A stretch of DNA of 20,273 bases. Origin: Treponema sp. (GTDB lineage Bacteria > Spirochaetota > Spirochaetia > Treponematales > Treponemataceae). Positions within the stretch are counted from its first letter, which is position 1. The number at the start of each line of letters is the position of its first letter. The stretch is from the NCBI GenBank assembly GCA_016297805.1, contig JAEDFX010000035.1:1-20273 (forward strand), given 5' to 3'. This document shows positions 1 through 8,608 of the stretch, piece after piece. The translations under genes and the position numbers were made by a program. Below the pieces are notes generated by a model. The model was not told the origin of the DNA. It made no database searches and saw only the letters and a list, made by a program, of their open reading frames with translations.

Positions 1-1374
1 ATCTGTAGTTCCTACAAAAGCATCTTTTGCAGCATCATATTTTTCTGCATCGTAAAGAGCAATTTCACTCTGATTCAATTTATCAGAAGAAATAGTCTTT
101 ACATTTGTTTTTCTTGGGAAATAAGTATAGCCCAGAAGAACAACAAGACATGCCAAAACCATTGGAGCAACGGCCTTTGAAGTTTGCTGCAAAGTTACTT
201 TAATTCCATTCTTAAGTTTTACACCAATTGCAACAAACAAGTTTACACCTACAGGAGGAGTTACCTGACCAATGGCAAGGTTTACAGTTGTAAGTACACC
301 AAAGAATATTGGGTTAATTCCAAGCTTCTGGCAAACTGGGTACATGATTGGAATAAAGATGTACATAGCAGAGTTTGCATCAAGGAAGAGACCTGCTATA
401 AGAAGAATGATATTTACAACAAGAAGGAATACGAATTTGTTTGTAGCAACGGCAGACAAAAGACCTTCAGCAGCAGATGAAATTCCGAACAAAGTACATA
501 CATAAGAGAACAAAGTAGCAGATGCAATAATGAGCATGATACTACCAGTTGTCTTTGCAGAATCAATCATAATCTGAAAAAGTTCTTTTAATTTGATTTC
601 TTTATAGATAAATACACCAACAATCAAACCATAAACAGCAGCAACTGCAGCAGCTTCAGTTGGAGTAAAGATACCACCATAAATACCACCAAGAATGATT
701 ACAGGCATCAAGAGGCCCCAGAATGCATCCTTAAAGCTTTCCCATTTTTCTTTTGCAGAGTGTTTTTCCCCTGATGGCTGAATGTTCTTTCTCTTAACCT
801 CAATCATGATTACAACAATAAGAGCAAGACCTATCAAAATACCTGGAAGAATACCTGCCATAAAGAGTTTTCCAACGTTATCGCCAGTAATAGAAGCGTA
901 AACAACGTATGCAATACTTGGAGGAATAACAATAGCTGTTGAACTGGCAGTTGCCATTAAAGCAGTTGCAAAGGCAGGACTAAAGCCAGCTTCAATCATA
1001 GCAGGAATAAGTACAATACCAAGAGCAGCTACAGTAGCAGGACCAGAACCTGAAATAGCACCAAAGAATACAGCAGTAATAACACTTACAATTGCAATAC
1101 CACCCTTTCTGTGACCAACAAGACTGTTAACAAACTTAACAAGACGAGTTGAAATACCGGCCTTAACCATGATATTTCCAGATACAATAAAGAATGGAAT
1201 AGCAAGAAGCAAAGTCTTACTGATACCCGAATATGTATTCATTGCAACAACAGAAAGACTCTGACCTGCAGAAAGAATTGCAGCAGTTGCAGAAGCACCA
1301 AGACAAATTGCGATAGGTACATCAAGTAAAAGAAGAACGATGAATACGGCAAAAAGGATAATAGTAGTAGTCAT
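1..1374 (-). CDS. dctM: TRAP transporter large permease DctM (3' end cut by window edge)
   Basis: Large membrane subunit of a tripartite ATP-independent periplasmic transporter, which imports organic acids or similar solutes with a cation gradient and a DctP-type binding protein. The minus-strand frame is open for 458 codons from ATG at 1374 to position 1. It reads as a string of hydrophobic segments with family-typical stretches: the AIPFFIVSGNIM segment, GAISGSGPATVAALG, the IVIPPSIAYVVY loop and QVTPPVGVNLFVA near the end. The ATG shares one base with the dctQ stop (TAATG), and AAAGGAGGA lies 7 nt upstream, so the two are translationally coupled. The last hydrophobic segment ends near residue 418. 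At least 40 further soluble residues follow, whereas the family usually ends close to the last helix. No dctP is visible; it may lie beyond the left edge. Substrate cannot be inferred. Confidence 0.93.
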   Translation of the reverse strand, partial: MTTTIILFAVFIVLLLLDVPIAICLGASATAAILSAGQSLSVVAMNTYSGISKTLLLAIPFFIVSGNIMVKAGISTRLVKFVNSLVGHRKGGIAIVSVITAVFFGAISGSGPATVAALGIVLIPAMIEAGFSPAFATALMATASSTAIVIPPSIAYVVYASITGDNVGKLFMAGILPGILIGLALIVVIMIEVKRKNIQPSGEKHSAKEKWESFKDAFWGLLMPVIILGGIYGGIFTPTEAAAVAAVYGLIVGVFIYKEIKLKELFQIMIDSAKTTGSIMLIIASATLFSYVCTLFGISSAAEGLLSAVATNKFVFLLVVNIILLIAGLFLDANSAMYIFIPIMYPVCQKLGINPIFFGVLTTVNLAIGQVTPPVGVNLFVAIGVKLKNGIKVTLQQTSKAVAPMVLACLVVLLGYTYFPRKTNVKTISSDKLNQSEIALYDAEKYDAAKDAFVGTTD

Positions 1375-1874
1375 TATTTATCCTCCTTTAATTTACGAGA
1401 TTCAAGAAAATTAACTGTATTTTCAACAAAATGGAGAAGGAGGAAAATTCCAGAAACAGGAACAAAGCTGACAAAAATCCACAAAGGCCAGTGCATAACA
1501 AAAGTGTTTGTTCCCTGAGAAAATTCTACTGCAGTTCTTACAAAACCCTGATAAGTAAGAACACCACAGTATATAAGACTGATTGCATTTGCAATTAGCT
1601 TCTGAATCAATCTAGTCTTTCCCTTTAATTGATCTGAAATAAGACTCAAACCAATTAAACCACCGTCTTCACGCGATGCCAAAGCGGCACCAATAAGTGA
1701 TACAAGTACAAAGACAGCTACAACGAATTCATCAACAAACTGGAACGAGTGATTAAAACAGAATCGTCCAATTACGTTAACGAAAATCAGAACGAGAATT
1801 GCAAAAGTAGCAACAACCATAACGGCATTTTCTACAGCCACAACTCCCTTCATAACTTTTTTGTATAAATTCAT
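1374..1874 (-). CDS. dctQ: TRAP transporter small permease DctQ
   Basis: Small membrane subunit of the TRAP transporter, pairing with DctM. About 166 residues with four hydrophobic segments (roughly residues 13-35, 48-66, 86-107 and 128-150) and the family-typical FVDEFVVAVFVLVSLIGAA stretch leading into helix 2. The frame also allows a GTG start at 1880, but the GGAG Shine-Dalgarno (1883-1880) overlaps that GTG. It sits 5 nt before the ATG at 1874, so the ATG is preferred. The stop overlaps the dctM start by one base. It is the first gene of its operon and is divergent from the LysE-family gene. Confidence 0.9.
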   Translation of the reverse strand: MNLYKKVMKGVVAVENAVMVVATFAILVLIFVNVIGRFCFNHSFQFVDEFVVAVFVLVSLIGAALASREDGGLIGLSLISDQLKGKTRLIQKLIANAISLIYCGVLTYQGFVRTAVEFSQGTNTFVMHWPLWIFVSFVPVSGIFLLLHFVENTVNFLESRKLKEDK

Positions 1875-1903
1875 ATACACTCCAATAATAATAATTTGTA
1901 ATA

Positions 1904-1936
1904 TTAAGTATTTATAAAGAATTTAAGTATTTGTAA
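1904..1936. repeat. 14-bp direct repeat in the dctQ/lysE divergent region
   Basis: Two copies of TTAAGTATTTRTAA at 1904-1917 and 1923-1936, differing at one base, with a 19-bp offset. They lie between the divergent dctQ and LysE-family genes, where an activator or repressor binding both copies on nearly the same DNA face could act on either gene. The sequence is AT-rich, so chance similarity is a real alternative. Confidence 0.35.
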
Positions 1937-1995
1937 TTATAGAATATTTTGAAAAAAAATGATATTCGTTAACCATATAAAAAAGGAGTTTTTTT

Positions 1996-2598
1996 ATGAC
2001 TTTTGAAGTAGTTATTGCTTTTTTTTCTTTCTTGCTTATCTGTGGAATTACACCAGGTCCTGCAAATTTAACTTCTCTTGCCGCTTCTTTACAGTTTGGT
2101 CGTAAGCCTGCTCTTCGCCAGTGGTTTGGTCTTATCAGTGGAGCTCTTACAGATTGTCTTATTTCGGTAGTAATAGCTTTCTTTCTGGGTACTGCACTGA
2201 ATGAATATGTAAAATGGCTGGCATTTGTAGGTGCTGCATATTTAACTTATCTTGCATTCAAACAATTTCGTCGTTCATATTCAACTGAACAAAAAGAAAT
2301 TAAGGAACCAGGATTTTTAACAGGTTATATTTTAAATCTCTCTAACATTAAGATTATTCTAACCTGTGTAACAGCCCTATCCTCTTATGTATTACCCTAT
2401 TCTACAAATTTCTTTATGCTGTTGATTTTTGGAATTAGCGTTGGAATTGTTCTTCCAAGCTGCAATCTGGTATGGCTTTTCTTAGGATTAACTCTGCAAC
2501 GGTTCTTTGTAAAACACCAGAAGCTTGTAAACATAGTTATGGGACTTGCACTTATCTACTGTGCAGTAAAGCTTGCTTTAGTTCCAATTCTGAACTAG
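1996..2598 (+). CDS. LysE/RhtB-family amino acid exporter
   Basis: Inner-membrane exporter of the LysE/RhtB superfamily, which excretes amino acids or related metabolites. The 200-residue protein has the usual family length and about six hydrophobic segments. The family signature GITPGPANL sits at residues 17-25, inside the first transmembrane region, followed by the amphipathic SLAASLQFGRKPALRQWFGL loop. A strong Shine-Dalgarno (AAAAAGGAGT) lies about 6 nt before the ATG. It is transcribed alone, divergent from dctQM, and its stop codon lies 3 bp from the convergent TolC-like gene. The exported substrate cannot be deduced. It shows no truncation. Confidence 0.92.
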   Translation: MTFEVVIAFFSFLLICGITPGPANLTSLAASLQFGRKPALRQWFGLISGALTDCLISVVIAFFLGTALNEYVKWLAFVGAAYLTYLAFKQFRRSYSTEQKEIKEPGFLTGYILNLSNIKIILTCVTALSSYVLPYSTNFFMLLIFGISVGIVLPSCNLVWLFLGLTLQRFFVKHQKLVNIVMGLALIYCAVKLALVPILN

Positions 2599-2601
2599 CA
2601 C

Positions 2602-3984
2602 TTATTTACACAAATAATCAAGTGTCATACAGGCAGCGGCTCTAGTCAGTGCATGCTTTTCTTTTTCTATCTGCTGATTACAACGGTCGATTTTTGCACT
2701 AAGTACATCGGTTTCGCTTCCATATCCTGTTTTAAAAACAGTTTCTTTTTGAGCAATTTTTGAATCACAGGCTTCTATCTTTAAATCCTGATATTCCATT
2801 TTCATAGTACAAACTTCTGCTGTATTCCACTGTTCATTAAAGTTTTTCTTAATAGAAGAACGTGCATCCAGCTGATTAATATCTGCAGTTTTACTTTCAC
2901 TAATTTTTCTAGAAACATCTCTAAGTTTTTTTCCGCCATCCCAAATAGTTGTTTTAAGGCCAACAGAAATATTTATAGAATAATCATCTTTTCTCTGCCA
3001 GTTTGGTTCAAAGAAAGGTACCCTTGAACCACCATAAGTTGCGCTTGCCTGCAAAGCTACATCTGGTTTCCAGTTCTCAAAGCCCTTTGCAATTTTTGTT
3101 GATATATTGCTTACTTCTTTTAATTGAGTTAAAAGCTTTATTGTAATCTGCTCTCCGGAAAGAGCTTTTTCCAGCATTTCCCTTCGGTCTTTCTGGATTA
3201 CAGAGATGATTTCTTCATCTGAAACATCAAAATCAAGCTGTTCAAAAGTCAAATCTTCTATTCCAGTAGAATGTGTTAATTCCAAAAGTTGACTTGTTAT
3301 CTGTTCCTGAAGATCCTGCTGTGCAATTTCCAGTTCCTTTGCTTGAATTCTTGCATCAACAACATCCTGATGTAACAACATTCCTGATTTTTCCGCATTT
3401 TCAGAAACTTCTACTAAGCGTTTTGCATATTGTTTTTCTTCATCAATAATCTGGCTTATCTTATTTAAATAATATAAACTTACAAGACGTGTTCTTAATT
3501 CAGTCTCAAGCTGTTGCTGTTTTGAATCAATCTGTGTTTTTTTGATTTCGGAAACCTGTTTATACAAATCTATAGCGTTCTTCAGTTTTCCCCATGTAAA
3601 AATCGGTTGAGTTAAAGACAACTGGAAATTATAAAGAGTGTCCTCCATACCATCAAAAACTTTTACATACTGTCCAGAACCTGCTGGTTTTACTCCACCC
3701 GGCCACTGAATAGAGTTTATAATGTCATCCACGTTTACATAAACTGTATCAATTGGAGGATTCGGCATATAAGTTCCGCTTACCTGTAAATCAATTGTAG
3801 GACCAAGTCCAGCATATGCATCTTTCACATCCAGCTTGCTACGTTCATATTCTTCTGAAAGAGTCATCAACTCCGGATTATTTGCAATCATGGAAGAATA
3901 TAAATCAGAAAAACTGTACGAATTCTGTGGAAAAAGCCCTAAAGAGAAAAAGCTGAGTGTTAATAAAAGCAATATTTTCTTCAT
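2602..3984 (-). CDS. TolC-family outer membrane efflux channel
   Basis: Outer-membrane channel of the tripartite efflux pump encoded just upstream. From ATG at 3984 it is 460 residues with an N-terminal signal peptide (MKK, a Leu/Phe-rich core, cleavage probably near the NSYS stretch at about residue 24). Two long alpha-helical blocks rich in Q, E, K and L alternate with beta segments, the duplicated TolC/OEP layout. Recognisable pieces are FQLSLTQPIFTWGKLKNAID, LSVGLKTTIWDGGKK-like text in the second half, and ETVFKTGYGSETDVLSAK near the end. A GTG at 3990 is in frame, 3 nt after the lipoprotein stop, and is the alternative start; neither has a strong Shine-Dalgarno, so coupling to the upstream gene is likely. 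Confidence 0.9.
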   Translation of the reverse strand: MKKILLLLTLSFFSLGLFPQNSYSFSDLYSSMIANNPELMTLSEEYERSKLDVKDAYAGLGPTIDLQVSGTYMPNPPIDTVYVNVDDIINSIQWPGGVKPAGSGQYVKVFDGMEDTLYNFQLSLTQPIFTWGKLKNAIDLYKQVSEIKKTQIDSKQQQLETELRTRLVSLYYLNKISQIIDEEKQYAKRLVEVSENAEKSGMLLHQDVVDARIQAKELEIAQQDLQEQITSQLLELTHSTGIEDLTFEQLDFDVSDEEIISVIQKDRREMLEKALSGEQITIKLLTQLKEVSNISTKIAKGFENWKPDVALQASATYGGSRVPFFEPNWQRKDDYSINISVGLKTTIWDGGKKLRDVSRKISESKTADINQLDARSSIKKNFNEQWNTAEVCTMKMEYQDLKIEACDSKIAQKETVFKTGYGSETDVLSAKIDRCNQQIEKEKHALTRAAACMTLDYLCK

Positions 3985-3993
3985 ATTCACGTT

Positions 3994-5175
3994 CTATTGC
4001 AGCTGAACTGTATAATTGGCTGAATCACTGCGTAAAGTACACTGTTTTGATTTCCCGCCGCCAGAAACCTCTACATCAATTGTGGAATATTTTCCAGTGT
4101 AAGAATTATCAGTCCATGTATAACCATTTCCAAGTCCAGAGAAAACTCCATGTTTTTCTGTTCCACTTGTACCGATTGTCTGAGCGTATGTTGTAGCTTG
4201 ACCTAAATCAATTGTATATGCATTAGTAGAATCTTTCTGTTTTAAAGAAATTGTAATTCCATCGTCTGCAGAAGTAGGTGCAGCAGGATTTGCTGTATAC
4301 TGTCCATTTACAGATGGAACATTCAATCTTGATGATTTTCCATAGAAGGTAAGAGAATAAGATGGGTTCGAAATAACTTTTGAGATTCCAGTTTCGGCAT
4401 CTGTACGGAAAGCGTAGTTTTTAGCTTCGTTATCAGCATTGTAACAGCCTTTCCATGTAATCTCGTCTCCACTTTGTACATAGGAAATCAAAACTGCAGG
4501 TGTATTTTCCTTTCCTGCTGTTTTATCTTCTGGAGTTGTCCAGCGTGGATATGTAACTGTAATTGCACCTGTTCCAGTTATGACACCATCGTAAACTTTT
4601 GCAGCAGCATTTGGCATTGTTGAAGTTGCCTGTGGAACTGCTACCTTTACATAAACTGTATTGCCAGTATTGTTTCCTGTAGCTACATCAATAAAATTCA
4701 AATTAAGAACTGTTGATTTTCTTACAGCCTTAAGTTCTGCATAAACTGTATCTGTGGAACTGTCAGAAATAATTACTGTCTGACCTTTTGTAATACCATA
4801 GTTTTCATGGAAGAAAATAAGATAAACATCTGTATAATCTGCATCTCGGCCAAAATCAGGCTTTGTTTCTTTCCATACCAGCTTGCTTATTGTAAAACTT
4901 CCGTCGTTTCCTGTTGTTGTATGTCCATAATAACCAGTTGGAGTAAATACTGTACCTTCCACCCAGTTATCAAAATCGCTGTCCCGATCACCTTCATTTA
5001 CATAAGCATAAACATCAACATTTGCAATTCCTGCTTTAGGATTTGAAGTAGATTCTGCATCAACAACAAGTCCTCCTGTTCCACCGCTAAATACAGAATA
5101 ACAACCACTTAAAGTAATCATAAATGAAAAGAATAAAATTAATCCGGTAAGCTTCAAGCCTTTGTTTCTAGTCAT
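3994..5175 (-). CDS. Putative lipoprotein inside the RND efflux operon, family not recognised
   Basis: From ATG at 5175 this is a 393-residue protein starting MTRNKGLKL, then a hydrophobic stretch and the lipobox LSGC, a type II signal peptide giving a lipid anchor at the Cys. The frame is open for 75 codons further upstream, but that part overlaps the RND gene. AAGGAG (5190-5185) sits correctly for the 5175 ATG, which overlaps the RND stop by 8 bp. After a Gly/Ser linker, residues about 40-130 resemble a carboxypeptidase-regulatory or Cna_B-type beta fold (AGIANVDVYAYV, then GNDGSFTISKL). The remainder is Thr/Ser/Gly-rich and looks all-beta, ending in a Lys/Cys-containing tail. I do not recognise the family. 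Its position between permease and channel suggests an accessory pump part, but that is inference. Confidence 0.75.
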   Translation of the reverse strand: MTRNKGLKLTGLILFFSFMITLSGCYSVFSGGTGGLVVDAESTSNPKAGIANVDVYAYVNEGDRDSDFDNWVEGTVFTPTGYYGHTTTGNDGSFTISKLVWKETKPDFGRDADYTDVYLIFFHENYGITKGQTVIISDSSTDTVYAELKAVRKSTVLNLNFIDVATGNNTGNTVYVKVAVPQATSTMPNAAAKVYDGVITGTGAITVTYPRWTTPEDKTAGKENTPAVLISYVQSGDEITWKGCYNADNEAKNYAFRTDAETGISKVISNPSYSLTFYGKSSRLNVPSVNGQYTANPAAPTSADDGITISLKQKDSTNAYTIDLGQATTYAQTIGTSGTEKHGVFSGLGNGYTWTDNSYTGKYSTIDVEVSGGGKSKQCTLRSDSANYTVQLQ

Positions 5176-8100
5176 TTCTGTTTTCTCCTTCATTATCACC
5201 TTTTCTGCCAGCAGTTTTATTCTTTTTCTTTTTTCGGGCTTCAATTTCCATTTCAATGTCTGCAAGAATAAAATCCCGGGTATTCTTCCAGTCTTCAATT
5301 TTAAGCTGGAATGTAGTTTTTTCATTAAGATATTTTTCCTGACGAACCATTTTTTCGCGAAGTTCATCTTTTGCATCTTCATACATTTTTTCGCTGACAC
5401 TCTGCATTATAGCAGTCTTATATTCACTCATATAATAAAGCACTGGAATCAATATCAGAGTAATCAATGTAGAAGTAATCAAACCTCCAACAATTGCCTG
5501 TCCCATAGGAGCATAAAGTTCAGCACCTTCACCGTGAGCAACTGCCATTGGAATATCACCAAGCAAAGTTGTAAGAGTTGTAATTAAAATAGGTTTAATA
5601 CGACTTGCTGCTCCATCTGCAACAGAATCGTGGAGTAATTCTTCTTCCTCTTCCTTAGAAAGAATAACATGCCATTCACCATCTCTATTCTGGAATCCAT
5701 GTTTCTTAGCAAGTTCAAGACGACGTTCTTTTCTAAGCTGATTAATATAGTCTACAAGAATAATACCATTATTTACTACTACACCGGCAAGAGAAACTAA
5801 TCCTAAAAGTGAAAGCAGGTTCAAAGTTGAACCGAACATCATAAGGCCAAGTACAACTCCAATAAAACAGAATGGAATTGTCATCATAATAAGAAGTGGC
5901 TGCTTAAAGCGTTCAAACTGAAGAGCCATTACAATATAAACAAGGAAGATTGCTATAAGAATGGCAGTAATCATTGGTGTAACCATATCTCCAATAAGAG
6001 CCATAATACCACCGCTTTTACTTGTTACACCATTTGGAAGAGGATGCTTTGCCAGATACTGATTTACTCGGCTGCTAACACCTGTAGTATTTTCACCTGT
6101 AAGAGTTGCTGAAACAGTGATTGTTTTTGCACGATCCGAATGGTTTATCTGAGAAATAGACTTTTCTACTCTGATATCTGAAAGGTTGGCAAAAGAAACA
6201 TCCTGCCCGTTTGATGTAACAATATGAACATTGGAGATTGTATCTGCAGTAATATTTCCATCAGCAATATCAGAAGAAATATGAATATTAAAGCGGTTAC
6301 CGTTATCAATATCCTTATAACGACCTGCATCAAGTCCCTGGAAAAGAATAGCTGATGTAATACCGGCTTCATAGCTGGTAATTCCCAATGAGCTTAAATA
6401 TTCCTGGCTCATATCAATAACCATTGTGCTGGTATCAAAGTCTGTATCAAGACGAGCTGTAACAACTTCAGGGTCAGTTGCAAGGAAATCACGTAAATCA
6501 CTGGCTGCAGCATACAAAGTGTTCATATCTTCCGAAATCAATGTAAGGCCGTATCCACCGCCGCCAGAAACATAACTTACCAGCTTATCAAAACCACCAT
6601 TGGCAACTGTAATCTTACTGTCAGGAATGACAGAAGCCCAGATTTCCTGCATCTGGAACATAATATCATGAACATCGCGGGTTCGTTCTGCCACAGGTAC
6701 AAGAACAACATGAGCATAACCTGCTTCTGGACTGGACTGTGCACTGGAAGAAATACTCTTTGTATAACTCTGTCCTACATAAAAAACAATATTATCGATT
6801 TCTGGTACATATTTGTACAAAAGTCTTTGGGCAACCTGCATTTTGGCATTAGTTTCTTCAAGAGTTGTACCAATAGGTAAATCTGCCGCAATATAAAAAT
6901 CTCCAGAGTCGGTTGATGGAATAAACGAAATTCCCAGTCTAAGCGTTATGAATCCTGAAAAAATTAAAAGGAATACAGCTGCAAAAATAATGAATCCTCG
7001 ATTTTTCAATGCAAGATTCAAAAGCTTTCTATAGCCATTTTCAAGTTTATCCATCAGCAAATCAAAATATCTTGGACGACGGCGAACAGCTGGCCCTGTA
7101 TCTTTTAGTAAAGCTTTAAGAAGATATGGAACTACTACAACAGCAACTACAAAAGATGCAAAAATTGCCATGATGATTGTAACTGCAACTGCGTGGAGAA
7201 TTTTTCCAATCAAACCCGAAAGCAATGCAATTGGAACATAACAAACAATTGTAGTTGCAGCACTGGCAAGAATAGAAGCAGCTACTTCATCCCAACCTTT
7301 ATAAATAGACTGATTTACTGTATAAACCAGTTCTCCAGTTTCAGTATTACGTTCCTTGTAATAACGGTAAATCTGATCCAACATTACAGAAGAACCATCT
7401 ACTACCATACCAAGAGAAATAACAAGTCCACAAAGAGACATAAGGTTCAGAGAAATGCCCATAACCTTAAGTCCAATCAAACTAAAGAGAATACATAATG
7501 GAATTGAAACGGAAATTGTCAGTGTAGCGCGCCAATCCGCAAGGAACAGAAGGATAACCAGAACCGCAAAAATAATACCCATAATACCAGAAGATATTAC
7601 AGTCTTAAGAGAAGCCCGAACCTGACGGCTATCATCAGAAATAAGGTGGAATGAAACTGCTCCATTTGTTTCTTCTGTAACCTGTTGAAGAACCTTCTTT
7701 ACCTTTTTACAGATTCTTACAGTATCACCATCATTTCGTTTTGTAACACTTACGAGTGTAATTGGATTAACACCATCTGTAACATAGTATTTTTCTTCTG
7801 GATAAGAAAGACTGACAGTAGCAACATCACCAAGATGAATAATATTATTTCCATCTGCAACGCCAACAGGAAGATTTTCAATATCATTTATAGAACTGAA
7901 ACCACCTGAATAGCGAACTTGAATCTGTCGATTCTCATAAGCTGCATTACCCAGTGGCAAAGTTGTATTTCCTGCACTTAAAACCTGATAAACAGTTGCA
8001 ACAGAAATTCCCTTTGAAGTAAGTTCATCAACATTCAGCTTTATATCAACCTGAAGTTCTTTTTCACCTTCAATCTGAATTTCAGAAACACCATCAATCT

Positions 8101-8599
8101 GAGTTAAACGAGGAGTTAAATCATTTTTCAAGAAATCGGTAACACGTCCGGAATCTTGTCCTGCCTGAACAGAAAATGTAATTACCGGCATCATGGACAT
8201 ACCACCGACCAGAGCATAAGGCTCTCCCTGAATACCCTCAGGCAAATCGTCTATTAATTGTGAAATTCTATTTCGAAGCTCTACAAGCTGATCATATGCA
8301 TCGTAACCATCAGCATAAGTTACAGTAATCCAGCTCAAGGAATTGAAGGACTGGCTGTCTACGCTTTTAAAATGTGGCAGTGTTACAAAATTCTCTTCTA
8401 GAATCTTCGTTACATCCTGCTCAACATCCTCTGCACTGGCACCAGGATAAACTGTCATTACAATGGCTTGAGGCATAGTGATATCTACCATGAATTCGGT
8501 AGTCATGCCTGTGATAGAATAAAACCCAAAAACTGTAAGAACTAAAAGAAATATTGAGATAATTACTGGATGTTTAACCGAAAACTCTGATACTTTCAA
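5168..8599 (-). CDS. RND-superfamily efflux permease (AcrB/HAE1-like)
   Basis: Inner-membrane proton-driven pump of the hydrophobe/amphiphile RND class, 1143 residues with the usual duplicated layout: TM1, a large periplasmic loop (about 35-335), TM2-6, linker, TM7, a second loop (about 560-865), TM8-12. Relay positions: D401 in GMVVDG is kept, but the residue after it is Gly where AcrB has Asp and many relatives Asn; the AcrB TM10 Lys is replaced by Asn (VVNNGIILVDYIN, 941-953). A charged insertion (about 965-990, with EEEEE) lies between TM10 and TM11. A highly charged cytoplasmic tail of about 80 residues (1062-1143) ends in Lys-rich text. The start is TTG at 8599: AAGGA lies 6 nt upstream and no nearby ATG precedes the conserved N terminus. 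It lies 9 nt after the adaptor gene. Confidence 0.95.
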   Translation of the reverse strand: MKVSEFSVKHPVIISIFLLVLTVFGFYSITGMTTEFMVDITMPQAIVMTVYPGASAEDVEQDVTKILEENFVTLPHFKSVDSQSFNSLSWITVTYADGYDAYDQLVELRNRISQLIDDLPEGIQGEPYALVGGMSMMPVITFSVQAGQDSGRVTDFLKNDLTPRLTQIDGVSEIQIEGEKELQVDIKLNVDELTSKGISVATVYQVLSAGNTTLPLGNAAYENRQIQVRYSGGFSSINDIENLPVGVADGNNIIHLGDVATVSLSYPEEKYYVTDGVNPITLVSVTKRNDGDTVRICKKVKKVLQQVTEETNGAVSFHLISDDSRQVRASLKTVISSGIMGIIFAVLVILLFLADWRATLTISVSIPLCILFSLIGLKVMGISLNLMSLCGLVISLGMVVDGSSVMLDQIYRYYKERNTETGELVYTVNQSIYKGWDEVAASILASAATTIVCYVPIALLSGLIGKILHAVAVTIIMAIFASFVVAVVVVPYLLKALLKDTGPAVRRRPRYFDLLMDKLENGYRKLLNLALKNRGFIIFAAVFLLIFSGFITLRLGISFIPSTDSGDFYIAADLPIGTTLEETNAKMQVAQRLLYKYVPEIDNIVFYVGQSYTKSISSSAQSSPEAGYAHVVLVPVAERTRDVHDIMFQMQEIWASVIPDSKITVANGGFDKLVSYVSGGGGYGLTLISEDMNTLYAAASDLRDFLATDPEVVTARLDTDFDTSTMVIDMSQEYLSSLGITSYEAGITSAILFQGLDAGRYKDIDNGNRFNIHISSDIADGNITADTISNVHIVTSNGQDVSFANLSDIRVEKSISQINHSDRAKTITVSATLTGENTTGVSSRVNQYLAKHPLPNGVTSKSGGIMALIGDMVTPMITAILIAIFLVYIVMALQFERFKQPLLIMMTIPFCFIGVVLGLMMFGSTLNLLSLLGLVSLAGVVVNNGIILVDYINQLRKERRLELAKKHGFQNRDGEWHVILSKEEEEELLHDSVADGAASRIKPILITTLTTLLGDIPMAVAHGEGAELYAPMGQAIVGGLITSTLITLILIPVLYYMSEYKTAIMQSVSEKMYEDAKDELREKMVRQEKYLNEKTTFQLKIEDWKNTRDFILADIEMEIEARKKKKNKTAGRKGDNEGENRND

Positions 8600-8608
8600 A
8601 TCTTGTCC

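Noticed and set aside
5176..5400. 75-codon N-terminal extension of the lipoprotein frame
   Set aside because: It lies antisense-free but entirely within the RND coding sequence in another frame; the signal peptide, lipobox and ribosome site all point to the ATG at 5175.
5162..5587. Plus-strand 141-codon frame opposite the RND gene end
   Set aside because: Phe/Ser/Asn-rich shadow of the Lys/Glu-rich RND tail on the other strand, without ribosome site.
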